Source: an uncultured Eubacteriales bacterium
Lineage (GTDB): Bacteria > Bacillota > Clostridia > UMGS1883
Assembly (NCBI GenBank): GCA_905195005.1
Contig: CAJJUC010000138.1
Coordinates: forward strand, 1 to 6,479
Length of the DNA: 6,479 nt
Reading direction: 5' to 3'
Shown: positions 1-6,333 of the stretch, piece after piece
Numbering within the stretch: position 1 is the stretch's first letter
Layout: each line of letters opens with the position of its first letter
The notes under the pieces: generated by a model
The model's input: only the letters and a program-made list of their open reading frames with translations
What the model was told of the DNA's origin: nothing
Database searches by the model: none
Made by a program: the position numbers and the translations under genes

Positions 1-1055
1 GCCGCCGGTGTAAAGCTCGGCGCCGCCTCAAGCAGCAAAATGCCCGATGTGCTCAATCCGCCGACAACTGTTACATACAAACCCGTTCCGCCGTCCTTGT
101 CACACAGGATTATGTCGAGTTCGCCGCTTATCGCCGCCTGTATGTCAGCCTTTGAAAGCGGTTCCTTAACCGTCAGCTTGTAGCCGCTCGTCACGCCCAC
201 GTCCGGGGTCGTTCCGCTTGCCGCACTGTACGATGAAACGGTAAACTTAAGCGTGGGATTGAAAATCTTTGCCTCGCTCGTTTCAACAAAGCGCACATTT
301 TCAATCTTTCCGATTTCGCCCTGATAAATTCCCTCGGGATCTGAATATGTTTTAACGTTAACCCACTTCGGATCGCTCATCAAATCGTATGCTGCGTCCG
401 GATGGATAATCCCCACATAGCTTCCGTTGATCGGCTCTGCGTTCTGCGTCTTAAGGTATCGCACCGCGCGGCGGATTGCGTCCACCGTCAAATAATGATT
501 GCCCGATGCCGCGCCGCCCACAAGCTCGCAGCGCTCCGAAACGTCACCCTCGGCATACTGCACGTTTGTACCGCCCGAAAGCACCTCGCGCGTAATCGTG
601 TCAAGCGTTCTGCCCGCCTGTCCGCCGAGCACCTTCGTTGCCTGCACCAGGTTGTTGTCAATCGCCGCCAAAAGCAAAATGTCGGATAATTCAATGTATC
701 CGCCGTATTGCTTCACCTCTGCCGAAACCGTACCCATGTTCAGCTTCTGTCCGCGCGGCGTCACACCCTCGGCAAGCGGCGTTGTCATTTTCGGAAGCGG
801 ATCGTACTTCCTGAACTCAATCACCTTGCCGTTGTTTTTCGGGATCGGCCGCTTCTGCCCGAACTGGTCGTGCACAAGCTTCGGCTCTGCCATGTCGATA
901 AGATAATCCGAGTAATACTGCTTCATCTCCTGCGAAAGTCCGCCGCCCTCGTCATACGGCGAATTCACCCCCGACTGTGCATTCGTGTATCCCACCGTGG
1001 TATTCACAACGGTGTCCGCGCCCGATGCAAAGCGCTGTAAATTTAATTTAAACAT
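1..1055 (-). CDS. Major capsid protein, N4-gp56 family (3' end beyond window)
   Basis: This gene encodes the main shell protein of the phage head. The visible part is 351 codons from an ATG at 1055. A well-placed AAGGAG lies 8 nt upstream, and the scaffold stop is 16 nt before the start. The reading frame is open to the left edge, so the C-terminus is missing. Recognition rests on blocks typical of the N4-gp56 capsid family: LSQEMKQYYSDYLIDMAEPK (about residues 40-59), LVHDQFGQKRPIPKNNGKVI (60-79), PLAEGVTPRGQKLNMG (93-108), YGGYIELSDILLLAAIDNN (117-135), LDTITREVLSGGTNVQYAEG (151-170), a YVGIIHPDAAYDL block (213-225) and IENVRFVETSEAKIF (251-265). The N-terminus reads MFKLNLQRFASG and shares LQRFA with the upstream scaffold. 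After residue 265 comes an unusual stretch of at least 86 residues where I would expect only a short linker before the conserved C-terminal block. The family call is strong; the fold was not computed. Confidence 0.93.
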   Translation of the reverse strand, partial: MFKLNLQRFASGADTVVNTTVGYTNAQSGVNSPYDEGGGLSQEMKQYYSDYLIDMAEPKLVHDQFGQKRPIPKNNGKVIEFRKYDPLPKMTTPLAEGVTPRGQKLNMGTVSAEVKQYGGYIELSDILLLAAIDNNLVQATKVLGGQAGRTLDTITREVLSGGTNVQYAEGDVSERCELVGGAASGNHYLTVDAIRRAVRYLKTQNAEPINGSYVGIIHPDAAYDLMSDPKWVNVKTYSDPEGIYQGEIGKIENVRFVETSEAKIFNPTLKFTVSSYSAASGTTPDVGVTSGYKLTVKEPLSKADIQAAISGELDIILCDKDGGTGLYVTVVGGLSTSGILLLEAAPSFTPA

Positions 1056-1071
1056 ATCTGTTTCTCCTTTC

Positions 1072-2016
1072 TCACAAAACAATTTTTTCTCCTCTTGCAA
1101 CTCTCCGGGCAATTTCCTGGCGGTCCTTTTTTGTGAAAGATTTAACATCACTCTTAACAACAACGCCGCTCCCCGCGCCCAGTCCGTTCTCGGTCGGGCG
1201 CGCCGCTCTCGCGCTCACGCTTTTTGCAACCTTTTCCGCTGCCGCCGCTTCCGCCGCCTGCGAAATCTCGTCAAAATGCGTTATCCTGTATGCGTCAAGC
1301 ATCGATATCGCGTATTGCGGATTTTTCGTCATAATCAGCGATCGGAACTGCGGATTTCTCAGCTCCTCGTCAAGGCTGAAATCTCCGTAAACGCTTCGCA
1401 CGCTTTCCGCTTCACGCGTCCAGTCGGCATATTGTCTTTCTGCGGCGCGCACCTGCTGCATTTGCTGCTGCACCTCGCGCACGCTCTTGTTTTCTTCGCG
1501 CAGCCGTTCAAGCTCCAAAAATGTTTCCGGATCCATTCCCGCAGCCACCGCCGCGCCCGACACTGCCTCCTCGCTGTTGAAAAACGATTCAAGCTCTCCG
1601 ATATCTTTCTTTCCGTAGCGCGCGCAAAGCCTTTTCACAAGCGCGCTCTCCTGTGCATGCGCACTGTTTTTCTCGGCGATTCTGCGCTGAACAATCCCGT
1701 TCACGCGCTCGTTAAATTCGTTTCTGAATTTTCCCCCGATGAGGTCGTCAAAGCTTTCCGCGCCGTTTTCCCCGGCGTTTTCTTCCCCGTCATTTTCAGC
1801 CGTTTGCACGTCGGGATTTTCTCCCTCCGCATTTTCTTCCGTCCCGACGGCGGACTCTTCGGCAGCCGGCTGCCTGCCGTATAAAACTTTTACGTCCGTT
1901 TGCGGCTGGGCGCTCGCCGCGCTTACGCCCGCATCTCCCGCTCCGTCCGCACCGCCGCCCGCGCCGATTGCGAACCTCTGCAGGTCAATGCTTCCTTCAG
2001 AGTGTTTATTTATCAT
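1072..2016 (-). CDS. Phage scaffolding-type protein
   Basis: This is the likely internal scaffold that guides capsid assembly, judged from its place just before the major capsid gene and its composition. It is 314 aa from the ATG at 2016. An ATG at 2034 would add six residues (MRGVSE), but it lies at or next to the expected start of transcription from P2. GAGGAG (2030-2025) sits 8 nt before the ATG at 2016, so the later start is preferred. The N-terminus carries LQRFA (residues 12-16), as in the capsid. Residues 17 to about 90 are low-complexity, rich in Ala, Gly, Glu and Asp, and acidic. A helical middle section (about 95-260) has a likely coiled coil around ELERLREENKSVREVQQQMQ. The tail is basic and ends SFTKKDRQEIARRVARGEKI before Val-Leu, the kind of C-terminus that binds capsid subunits in other scaffolds. 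No protease motif is visible. The function is inferred mainly from position and layout. Confidence 0.8.
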   Translation of the reverse strand: MINKHSEGSIDLQRFAIGAGGGADGAGDAGVSAASAQPQTDVKVLYGRQPAAEESAVGTEENAEGENPDVQTAENDGEENAGENGAESFDDLIGGKFRNEFNERVNGIVQRRIAEKNSAHAQESALVKRLCARYGKKDIGELESFFNSEEAVSGAAVAAGMDPETFLELERLREENKSVREVQQQMQQVRAAERQYADWTREAESVRSVYGDFSLDEELRNPQFRSLIMTKNPQYAISMLDAYRITHFDEISQAAEAAAAEKVAKSVSARAARPTENGLGAGSGVVVKSDVKSFTKKDRQEIARRVARGEKIVL

Positions 2017-2021
2017 CTCAC

Positions 2022-2034
2022 TCACTCCTCTCAT
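2022..2034 (-). promoter_or_regulatory. Ribosome binding leader that fixes the scaffold start
   Basis: On the minus strand this reads ATGAGAGGAGTGA, followed 5 nt later by the ATG at 2016. The first ATG is in frame and could be mistaken for the start. The terS leader has the near-identical ATGAGAGGGTGA (6267-6256), where the same ATG runs into a stop after two codons and cannot be the gene start. The paired leaders and the P2 spacing both indicate that this stretch is a ribosome binding site rather than the beginning of the protein. Confidence 0.6.
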
Positions 2035-2039
2035 GTTTA

Positions 2040-2068
2040 ATTATACTGCACCTTTAAAATCCTGTAAA
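2040..2068 (-). promoter_or_regulatory. Promoter P2 for scaffold and capsid genes
   Basis: On the minus strand there is TTTACA (2068-2063), exactly 17 nt, then a perfect TATAAT (2045-2040). This is an excellent sigma-A type promoter. Transcription should begin near 2033, just ahead of the scaffold ribosome binding site. The -35 lies in a block, AAAAGTTTACAGGATT (2073-2058), that is identical at promoter P1. A second TTTACAG lies 18 nt upstream (2086-2080). TTTTAAAGGTG occurs twice, at 2104-2094 and at 2059-2049 within the spacer. These repeats are plausible activator or operator sites; the regulator is not in this window. Confidence 0.82.
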
Positions 2069-2130
2069 CTTTTTGCACGCTGTAAAGGCTTGCCACCTTT
2101 AAAACCGAATCGCTAAGCAGCAGAAGCGTT

Positions 2131-2284
2131 GTTCGGAATCGAACGGATTATGTTCTTTTGGAGTCAAAAGAACCAAAAACGCGGGGATTCCGATTTCCCC
2201 GCACCCCTCGGCATAAGAGAGCTGACCTCTTATGCCTGAACGGTCTCACAGGAGTGAAACCTGTAACCGACGTGCGCTGTCGGT
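2131..2284. repeat. Run of consecutive hairpins between portal and scaffold
   Basis: Successive inverted repeats on the plus strand are: GTTCG/CGAAC (2131-2144, 4-nt loop); GTTCTTTTG/CAAAAGAAC (2152-2173, perfect 9-bp stem, loop GAGT); GCGGGGA/TCCCCGC (2181-2202, 8-nt loop); GGCATAAGAG/CTCTTATGCC (2210-2236, perfect 10-bp stem, 7-nt loop); ACAGG/CCTGT (2248-2264) flanked by CGGT/ACCG; and ACCGAC/GTCGGT (2266-2284, 7-nt loop). The last two overlap in ACCG and could compete. The stems are visible in the sequence; no folding energy was computed. The array resembles the mixed palindromic intergenic repeats common in Firmicute genomes. A structured RNA or attenuator is the alternative. Confidence 0.6.
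2175..2202 (-). terminator. Possible intrinsic terminator after the portal gene
   Basis: On the minus strand the stem GCGGGGA/TCCCCGC with an 8-nt loop is followed by GTTTTTGG, a short run of five T. It would end the terS-terL-portal transcript about 275 nt after the portal stop and just before P2. The T run is short and starts one base after the stem, so this is weaker than the terminator at 6334-6367. Confidence 0.42.
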
Positions 2285-2298
2285 AAGTAAGCGGTTTT

Positions 2299-2432
2299 GT
2301 TTTGCGGCTTCTGTGCTCCGCTCCGCGTGATGTGATTGTGCCGTGTGCGGCGGAGTGCGGTATTTGCACAAAATGCGAACAACGTGCCTCTGCTCCGGCT
2401 GCGCATGGCGAAGCCTTAAAACAGCAGCAGAG
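2299..2432. repeat. Repeat copy A, with inverted ends
   Basis: Bases 2329-2432 match the reverse complement of 6374-6479. Going along, 17 of 17 bases match (2329-2345), then about 18 of 33, then 12 of 12 (2379-2390), 14 of 14 (2391-2404) and 19 of 23 (2410-2432), counted by hand. The copy also has inverted ends: GTTTTGCGGCTTC (2299-2311) against GAAGCCTTAAAAC (2410-2422), 11 of 13 paired, enclosing 98 nt. This could be a short transposon-derived element, a dispersed palindromic repeat or a structured RNA. It is not coding: a one-base indel between the copies shifts every frame. Confidence 0.65.
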
Positions 2433-2477
2433 TGCGTGGGGACAACAGAGTGCGAAAAAGCCGCTGCCGCCCGAACA

Positions 2478-4250
2478 TTAAACATTTTTAGTTGCCGCCT
2501 TTGCAAGCTTCTCCGCCGCCGTTTTCTGCTTCTCTGTCGGCGCGGCGGAAGCGCCGCCGCCCGGCTGCACGGCTGTCTGCGGCTGCGTTCGGATTCCCGT
2601 CAGCATTTGCTGAAGCTGTGCGTTCTGCTGCTGAAGCGCCGTCAGCTGATTATAAAGCGTCTGCCCCTGCAAAATGTATTCCTCAACGTCCTTTTTTCCC
2701 TCAAAATCCATCATGCGTATTGCCGCCTCCGCCGCCTGTGCATTCTGCGGATTAAAAAATCCCGCATTGTAAAGATTTATCGCCGTTTCATTCTGCGAAA
2801 GCGTTGAAAACGGATTATGCTTCTGCGCCCTGATTTTAATGTCAAACACAGGCTCGCGGAAAAGCTCCTCTCCTCCGACATTTCCCATGCTCTGCGGCTT
2901 AAGCGCGTCATTGCTGAACCGAACGTATTTCGCACCTGCGCCCTCCTCGCCCGTTATCCGAAAGCAGCGCCTTTCATCGTAAAACTGCCGCATTCTGCCT
3001 ATTATTTTTTCCGCAATTCTCACATAACACCTGTATGACGCGTTTATCATATCGCGGCTCGTTTTGTTGCCTGCTTCCTGCAGCGTTGCGATAGCCGCGC
3101 CGCTCGTCACACCGCTTGCCGTGCTCCCCTGGGAAAAATCGCGGTTCGAGCTTGTTTCTTTCATCTCGTCAATTTTGTTTTGTCTGAAATTCGCCACAAA
3201 TCCGCTCATCGGATTAAGCACGATTTGCTTTATTTTTCTGTCGTCCACCTCACTTGCCACATGCACAAGCGGCTTTCTCCAGTCAAGAAATTCGTCCTCG
3301 CTCACGCCTGCGCCCTCTTTCACGAAAAAGCGCGGACTTGCCGCCATAACCGCCGTTTTCAGTATCGCACCGTCAAGCTCGTCGATTGACAGCTGCGCGT
3401 CCTTGCATACCGACACAATCCCAAAGCCTATCGGCGTTCCCTCCTCCGGGTAAAGCACGTCAAAATCAATCGGATACATTCCGTCATCATACCATCCGCG
3501 GCTTTCGTATTCCTTTTCGTTTTCGCTTGCGAAAAGCACTTCATTTTCGGCAAATTTGCAATAGTGCAGCACCGTCCTGCCGCTTTTATCGGTTTTTTTG
3601 TAGTACCAGTCAACAACAAGCGTCTTGTCGTCCACGCGCACCGCGTCGTCAAAGCGGTATGTTTCAAGCTCTGCACTCGCTCCGCTGCCGCCCGTTATTT
3701 TTGCCGAAGGATACCTCGCGCGGAGGTCCTCTGTCGGCACAAGGTCAACTATGAAAATATTTCTGCTCTTTTGAATATCCGTCACTCCCGGTTCCCAAAA
3801 AATATTCAAAAGGTCAATGCGCGTCACCAAAACATCGCCCAGTCCGTTCTGCGCCGCACTGTCCCAAAACACTCCGTATGCCGCGCAGCCGTGCTTAAGC
3901 TTGTACCACCAGTTCGCGCTGTATATTTCTTCAAAGCCGTTGCGCTCCATTATCACCGGAACAATCTCCGTCAGAAGCTGTGCCGACTCCTCGTCCGACT
4001 GTTCTCTCGGCAGGCATCTTATCTCCGGATAGCTGTCCATCGCGTCCGCATGCTTGTTGCATATCGAATTGAACATCCAGCCGCTTGTCGGGCGCGTTTT
4101 TTCGTCCTTTCCGCGCAGCTGCTCCCAGTGCCGCCGCTTCCAAAATTCTTCCTCCGTCACAATGCGGCTTTCAAGGTGCTTTTTCCCGTCCTTGTATTGC
4201 CTGAGAATTGCCCTCGCCTCCGCAATTTTGTTCTTCGTTATCTTTTTCAC
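2478..4250 (-). CDS. Phage portal protein
   Basis: This gene encodes the subunit of the ring at the DNA-entry vertex. The ring docks the terminase and later the neck and tail. It has 590 codons from a GTG at 4250, with GGGAGG 7 nt upstream and the terL stop 37 nt before. Family-like features are a charged N-terminal helix (1-50), RPTSGWMFNSICNKHADAM (53-71), the IDLLNIFWEPGVTDI block (145-159), and a wing/stem region with DAQLSIDELDGAILKTAV (284-301). A portal-like segment, ASGVTSGAAIATLQEAGNKT (378-397), resembles the corresponding region of P22/N4-type portals. The C-terminal end has a Gln-rich coiled coil (YNQLTALQQQNAQLQQML, 533-550), then a Pro/Gly/Ala linker and a Lys/Ala-rich tail. The length suits a larger, P22/N4-type portal. 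The assignment rests on position after terL, size and these blocks. Confidence 0.87.
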   Translation of the reverse strand: MKKITKNKIAEARAILRQYKDGKKHLESRIVTEEEFWKRRHWEQLRGKDEKTRPTSGWMFNSICNKHADAMDSYPEIRCLPREQSDEESAQLLTEIVPVIMERNGFEEIYSANWWYKLKHGCAAYGVFWDSAAQNGLGDVLVTRIDLLNIFWEPGVTDIQKSRNIFIVDLVPTEDLRARYPSAKITGGSGASAELETYRFDDAVRVDDKTLVVDWYYKKTDKSGRTVLHYCKFAENEVLFASENEKEYESRGWYDDGMYPIDFDVLYPEEGTPIGFGIVSVCKDAQLSIDELDGAILKTAVMAASPRFFVKEGAGVSEDEFLDWRKPLVHVASEVDDRKIKQIVLNPMSGFVANFRQNKIDEMKETSSNRDFSQGSTASGVTSGAAIATLQEAGNKTSRDMINASYRCYVRIAEKIIGRMRQFYDERRCFRITGEEGAGAKYVRFSNDALKPQSMGNVGGEELFREPVFDIKIRAQKHNPFSTLSQNETAINLYNAGFFNPQNAQAAEAAIRMMDFEGKKDVEEYILQGQTLYNQLTALQQQNAQLQQMLTGIRTQPQTAVQPGGGASAAPTEKQKTAAEKLAKAATKNV

Positions 4251-4252
4251 CG

Positions 4253-4287
4253 TAATTCCTCCCTCATTCCTAATTCCTCATTCCTCA
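4253..4287. repeat. Short tandem duplication in the terL-portal gap
   Basis: TAATTCCT occurs at 4253 and again 18 nt later at 4271, and CTCATTCCT occurs at 4263 and 4278. The gap is therefore an imperfect 18-nt duplication. On the minus strand it gives repeated purine-rich GAGGAAT-like units in front of the portal start. The last unit, GGGAGGAAT, is the actual ribosome binding site. Slippage of a simple sequence is the plainest explanation. Confidence 0.6.
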
Positions 4288-5718
4288 TCACCGCCACCAT
4301 GAATACGGCTTCACCTCCGGCTGCGTTTCAAGCGGATTAAACTCCGCCTTTCTTCCCGGGGGCGCTTTCGGCGGATTAATCGGCCGTGCCATCGCAACAT
4401 AGCGTACCTCATCGTATATGTGATCCTCTCCGTCCGTGTCAATGTCCTCAACGTCCGTCATCGAGTAAACAAGCTGCGGAATCGTCCGTATAAAATTCTT
4501 GCACGTATCGAAAACATAAAGCATCGGAATCCCGTTTTCATCAAACGAAAGCCTGTTATGCATCTGCATCTTTCCGGCAAGACGAGTGTTGTCGCCCGGT
4601 TCAAAATATACTCCCGCGCGCTCCATCATCGCTGCCACGCTTTCGCCGCGGCTCTCGTCAAATATGGACGGATCGGCAATCCCCGTCACGCGTTTTCCGC
4701 GCAGATTAATATCCTCGTTTTCAATCTCGCGGATTTTCCCTGCAATAACCGTCGGCTCCCACTTAACGCCCTCGTTCGGGATTCCCGTGCAGCCGTAAAG
4801 CTCGCGCACGCGGTACATTCTCCCGTCATGATCGATTGCATACCACCCCACCGAAAACGGCTTTGAATATCCGAAATCGAATCCTCTGTATATCCTCCAT
4901 GACTCCGGCACCCGAAACGGCTTTATAACGTGCGTGTTCACTCTCGTTTCGTATCCGTCGGGATTGTTCCGCCACTGCGTGAACACCTGCCCCGAAAAGC
5001 TGTCCCAATCTCCGTATAAAAGCGCCTTTTTCTCATTTTCGGGAAGCGCCGCAAGCCTTGTTATGTATTCCGGGTCGTTCTCCATCAGCTTTTGATTGTC
5101 AAACACCGTTGACGGCACAAAAATCCTGCTCCGCCACTTTGTCACGGTCTTTCCGTCCGGCGCCCTGTAGCTTATTTTGTCCCATATCGGCGTCAGCGGC
5201 GGCGCCGCCGTTATAAAGCGTTCCTTCACCCAACCGTGCCCCACTCCCCCGGGGTTCGCCTGCGCGCGTATGTAGCAGCGCGTTCCGCTGCCGTTTGGTC
5301 TGTTTCTTGAAAATAAATAGCTGTATTCGTCCCATGTAAAATGCGTCAGCTCGTCAAAATCTATAAAGTCATACCGCTTGCCCTGGTAATTCGTCCTGTC
5401 CTTTGTGTATTGCATCGCCCCGAAATATATCTTTGCACCGCTCGGGAAGCTCCAGCAGTGCTTCTGGTCGTTGTATCTCGCTTTCGGAAACGCCGCATTG
5501 TATATCTCACGGCTTCTGTCAATCAGCTCCGAAAGCTGGGGGTATGTTTTTCTCAGAATCAGCCCCCTGTAATGCGGAATATACACCTGCCTCAGCGCCT
5601 CGGCAAGCGCACAGTCGCTCTTTCCGCCGCCTGCCGCTCCGCCGTAAAGCGCCTCATCCTCTCCGCGCTCCATGAAAAGCCGCTGCTTCGGCTGCGGCGT
5701 CCATATAACATTTTTCAT
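4288..5718 (-). CDS. terL: Terminase large subunit (packaging ATPase and nuclease)
   Basis: This is the motor that packs phage DNA into the procapsid and cuts the concatemer. It is 476 aa, a usual length. The ATG at 5718 overlaps the terS stop by four bases (ATGA), and GGAGG lies 7 nt upstream inside terS. The N-terminal ATPase shows Walker A GGAAGGGKS (26-34), LILRKTYPQL (53-62), Walker B FIDFDE with the catalytic Glu at about 123, and a coupling-motif region AQANPGG (152-158). The C-terminal RNase H-like nuclease shows RGFDFGYSKP (278-287, acidic residue Asp281), IADPSIFD (347-354, Asp349) and DHIYDEVRYVAMAR (432-445, Asp436 or Asp432). The protein ends PYSWWR. All expected motifs are intact, so it should be functional. 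Translation is probably coupled to terS. Confidence 0.97.
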   Translation of the reverse strand: MKNVIWTPQPKQRLFMERGEDEALYGGAAGGGKSDCALAEALRQVYIPHYRGLILRKTYPQLSELIDRSREIYNAAFPKARYNDQKHCWSFPSGAKIYFGAMQYTKDRTNYQGKRYDFIDFDELTHFTWDEYSYLFSRNRPNGSGTRCYIRAQANPGGVGHGWVKERFITAAPPLTPIWDKISYRAPDGKTVTKWRSRIFVPSTVFDNQKLMENDPEYITRLAALPENEKKALLYGDWDSFSGQVFTQWRNNPDGYETRVNTHVIKPFRVPESWRIYRGFDFGYSKPFSVGWYAIDHDGRMYRVRELYGCTGIPNEGVKWEPTVIAGKIREIENEDINLRGKRVTGIADPSIFDESRGESVAAMMERAGVYFEPGDNTRLAGKMQMHNRLSFDENGIPMLYVFDTCKNFIRTIPQLVYSMTDVEDIDTDGEDHIYDEVRYVAMARPINPPKAPPGRKAEFNPLETQPEVKPYSWWR

Positions 5719-6248
5719 TTCTCCGCCTCCGTCCTGTGCTCCTCCGCCTCCGCTTCAATCGGCGGCTCGCTTTTCTTAAGCGGCGCAAGCATCACAACGC
5801 CGCACCCCTCCGAATCCGTTTCCTCGCCTCCCGGCTGCGTCTGCCACCTGTCGGGTTGCCTGTTTATCAGCCAGAACTTCTGTGCGTTGCTGTCCGCCGG
5901 CACGTGAATTTCCTCCGAAACCTCAACAATCTCCTCGCATTCTTCAACCTTCCTGCCGTTTTCGTATCTGATTCTGCGCACCTTCATCGGCTTTTTTATA
6001 ATCGCGTTGTAGCCCATGCATTTTTTGAACAGCGCCCCCTCAACGTTTTCGTCAGCCTCCGCGCAGCCGCGCGCGCAACTGTCCGAAATGTCCTGGCTTT
6101 TGTTGATCCATTCGTAAAGCGTCGAGCGGCTTATTCCCATCATTTCGGCAATCTCGCGCATCGCAAGCCCCTTTGCCGCCCATGCCTGAAGCTTGTCCAG
6201 ATTCTCTTTTCTGCACCACCATTTAATTCCGTGCCGCCGCTGTGCCAT
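5715..6248 (-). CDS. terS: Terminase small subunit
   Basis: This gene encodes the DNA-recognition partner of TerL, which selects the packaging site. It is 177 aa from an ATG at 6248, with GGTGA 7 nt upstream. Residues about 16-50 form a helix-turn-helix, with AMREIAEMMGISRSTLYEWI (29-48) as its core. A helical middle (EGALFKKCMGYNA, 70-82) leads into a beta-rich stretch of charged residues (88-115). Then comes HVPADSNAQKFWLINRQPDRW (115-135), a segment seen near the C-terminus of many Firmicute phage TerS proteins. The acidic tail (160-177) may contact TerL. It is the first gene after promoter P1 and is fused to terL by an ATGA overlap. Confidence is high from the helix-turn-helix, size and terL linkage. 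Confidence 0.93.
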   Translation of the reverse strand: MAQRRHGIKWWCRKENLDKLQAWAAKGLAMREIAEMMGISRSTLYEWINKSQDISDSCARGCAEADENVEGALFKKCMGYNAIIKKPMKVRRIRYENGRKVEECEEIVEVSEEIHVPADSNAQKFWLINRQPDRWQTQPGGEETDSEGCGVVMLAPLKKSEPPIEAEAEEHRTEAEK

Positions 6249-6276
6249 ATTGTTTTCACCCTCTCATCGCATTTTT

Positions 6277-6305
6277 ATTGTATCTCACTCTCTCAATCCT
6301 GTAAA
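6277..6305 (-). promoter_or_regulatory. Promoter P1 for terS-terL-portal
   Basis: On the minus strand there is TTTACA (6305-6300), 17 nt, then TACAAT (6282-6277), with a transcription start expected near 6270. The leader then carries ATGAGAGGGTGA (6267-6256) before the terS start. The -35 lies in AAAAGTTTACAGGATT (6310-6295), identical to the same region of P2. An upstream TTTACC lies 19 nt away (6324-6319), mirroring the 18-nt repeat at P2. The spacing and sequence suit a sigma-A promoter; the shared upstream block suggests a phage late regulator. Confidence 0.78.
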
Positions 6306-6333
6306 CTTTTCTCCGCGCGGTAAAATCACGCAC

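Larger units (their letters stand above)
2035..2477. other. 443-nt non-coding gap inside the head operon
   Basis: No credible gene lies between portal and scaffold, although the other junctions here are only -4, 37 and 16 nt. Reading on the minus strand from the portal stop, the gap holds about 45 nt with nothing recognisable, then the inverted repeat copy A (2432-2299), a run of hairpins (2284-2131), about 25 nt of plain sequence, and promoter P2 with its duplicated upstream elements. Short open frames that cross the gap lack ribosome binding sites and have odd Cys/Arg-rich composition. Confidence 0.7.

Noticed and set aside
985..1884. A 299-codon open frame on the plus strand
   Set aside because: It lies opposite the scaffold and capsid genes, has no ribosome binding site, and its Arg/Phe/His/Leu-rich translation is typical of the antisense of a GC-biased gene.
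2131..2284. tRNA or tRNA-like gene, suggested by a GTTCG-type arm and several 7-nt loops
   Set aside because: The arms do not assemble into a cloverleaf on either strand: no acceptor stem closes them, and the apparent T-arm does not pair in the right register.
2131..2284. CRISPR-like array
   Set aside because: The stems differ from each other in sequence. There is no repeated unit with spacers and no cas gene nearby.
2343..2807. A 154-codon plus-strand frame starting in repeat copy A
   Set aside because: Most of it is antisense to the portal gene. The GTG start lacks a ribosome binding site, and the composition is Cys/Arg/Leu-rich noise.
3564..4340. A 258-codon open frame on the plus strand
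   Set aside because: It is antisense to the portal gene and the end of terL, with shadow-like composition and no start signals.
2478..6248. A novel defence or cargo system within the coding part
   Set aside because: Every long coding frame is accounted for by standard packaging and head genes with intact motifs. No accessory gene is inserted between them.
5736..6323. A 195-codon open frame on the plus strand
   Set aside because: It is antisense to terS and runs through promoter P1. No family resemblance is seen.
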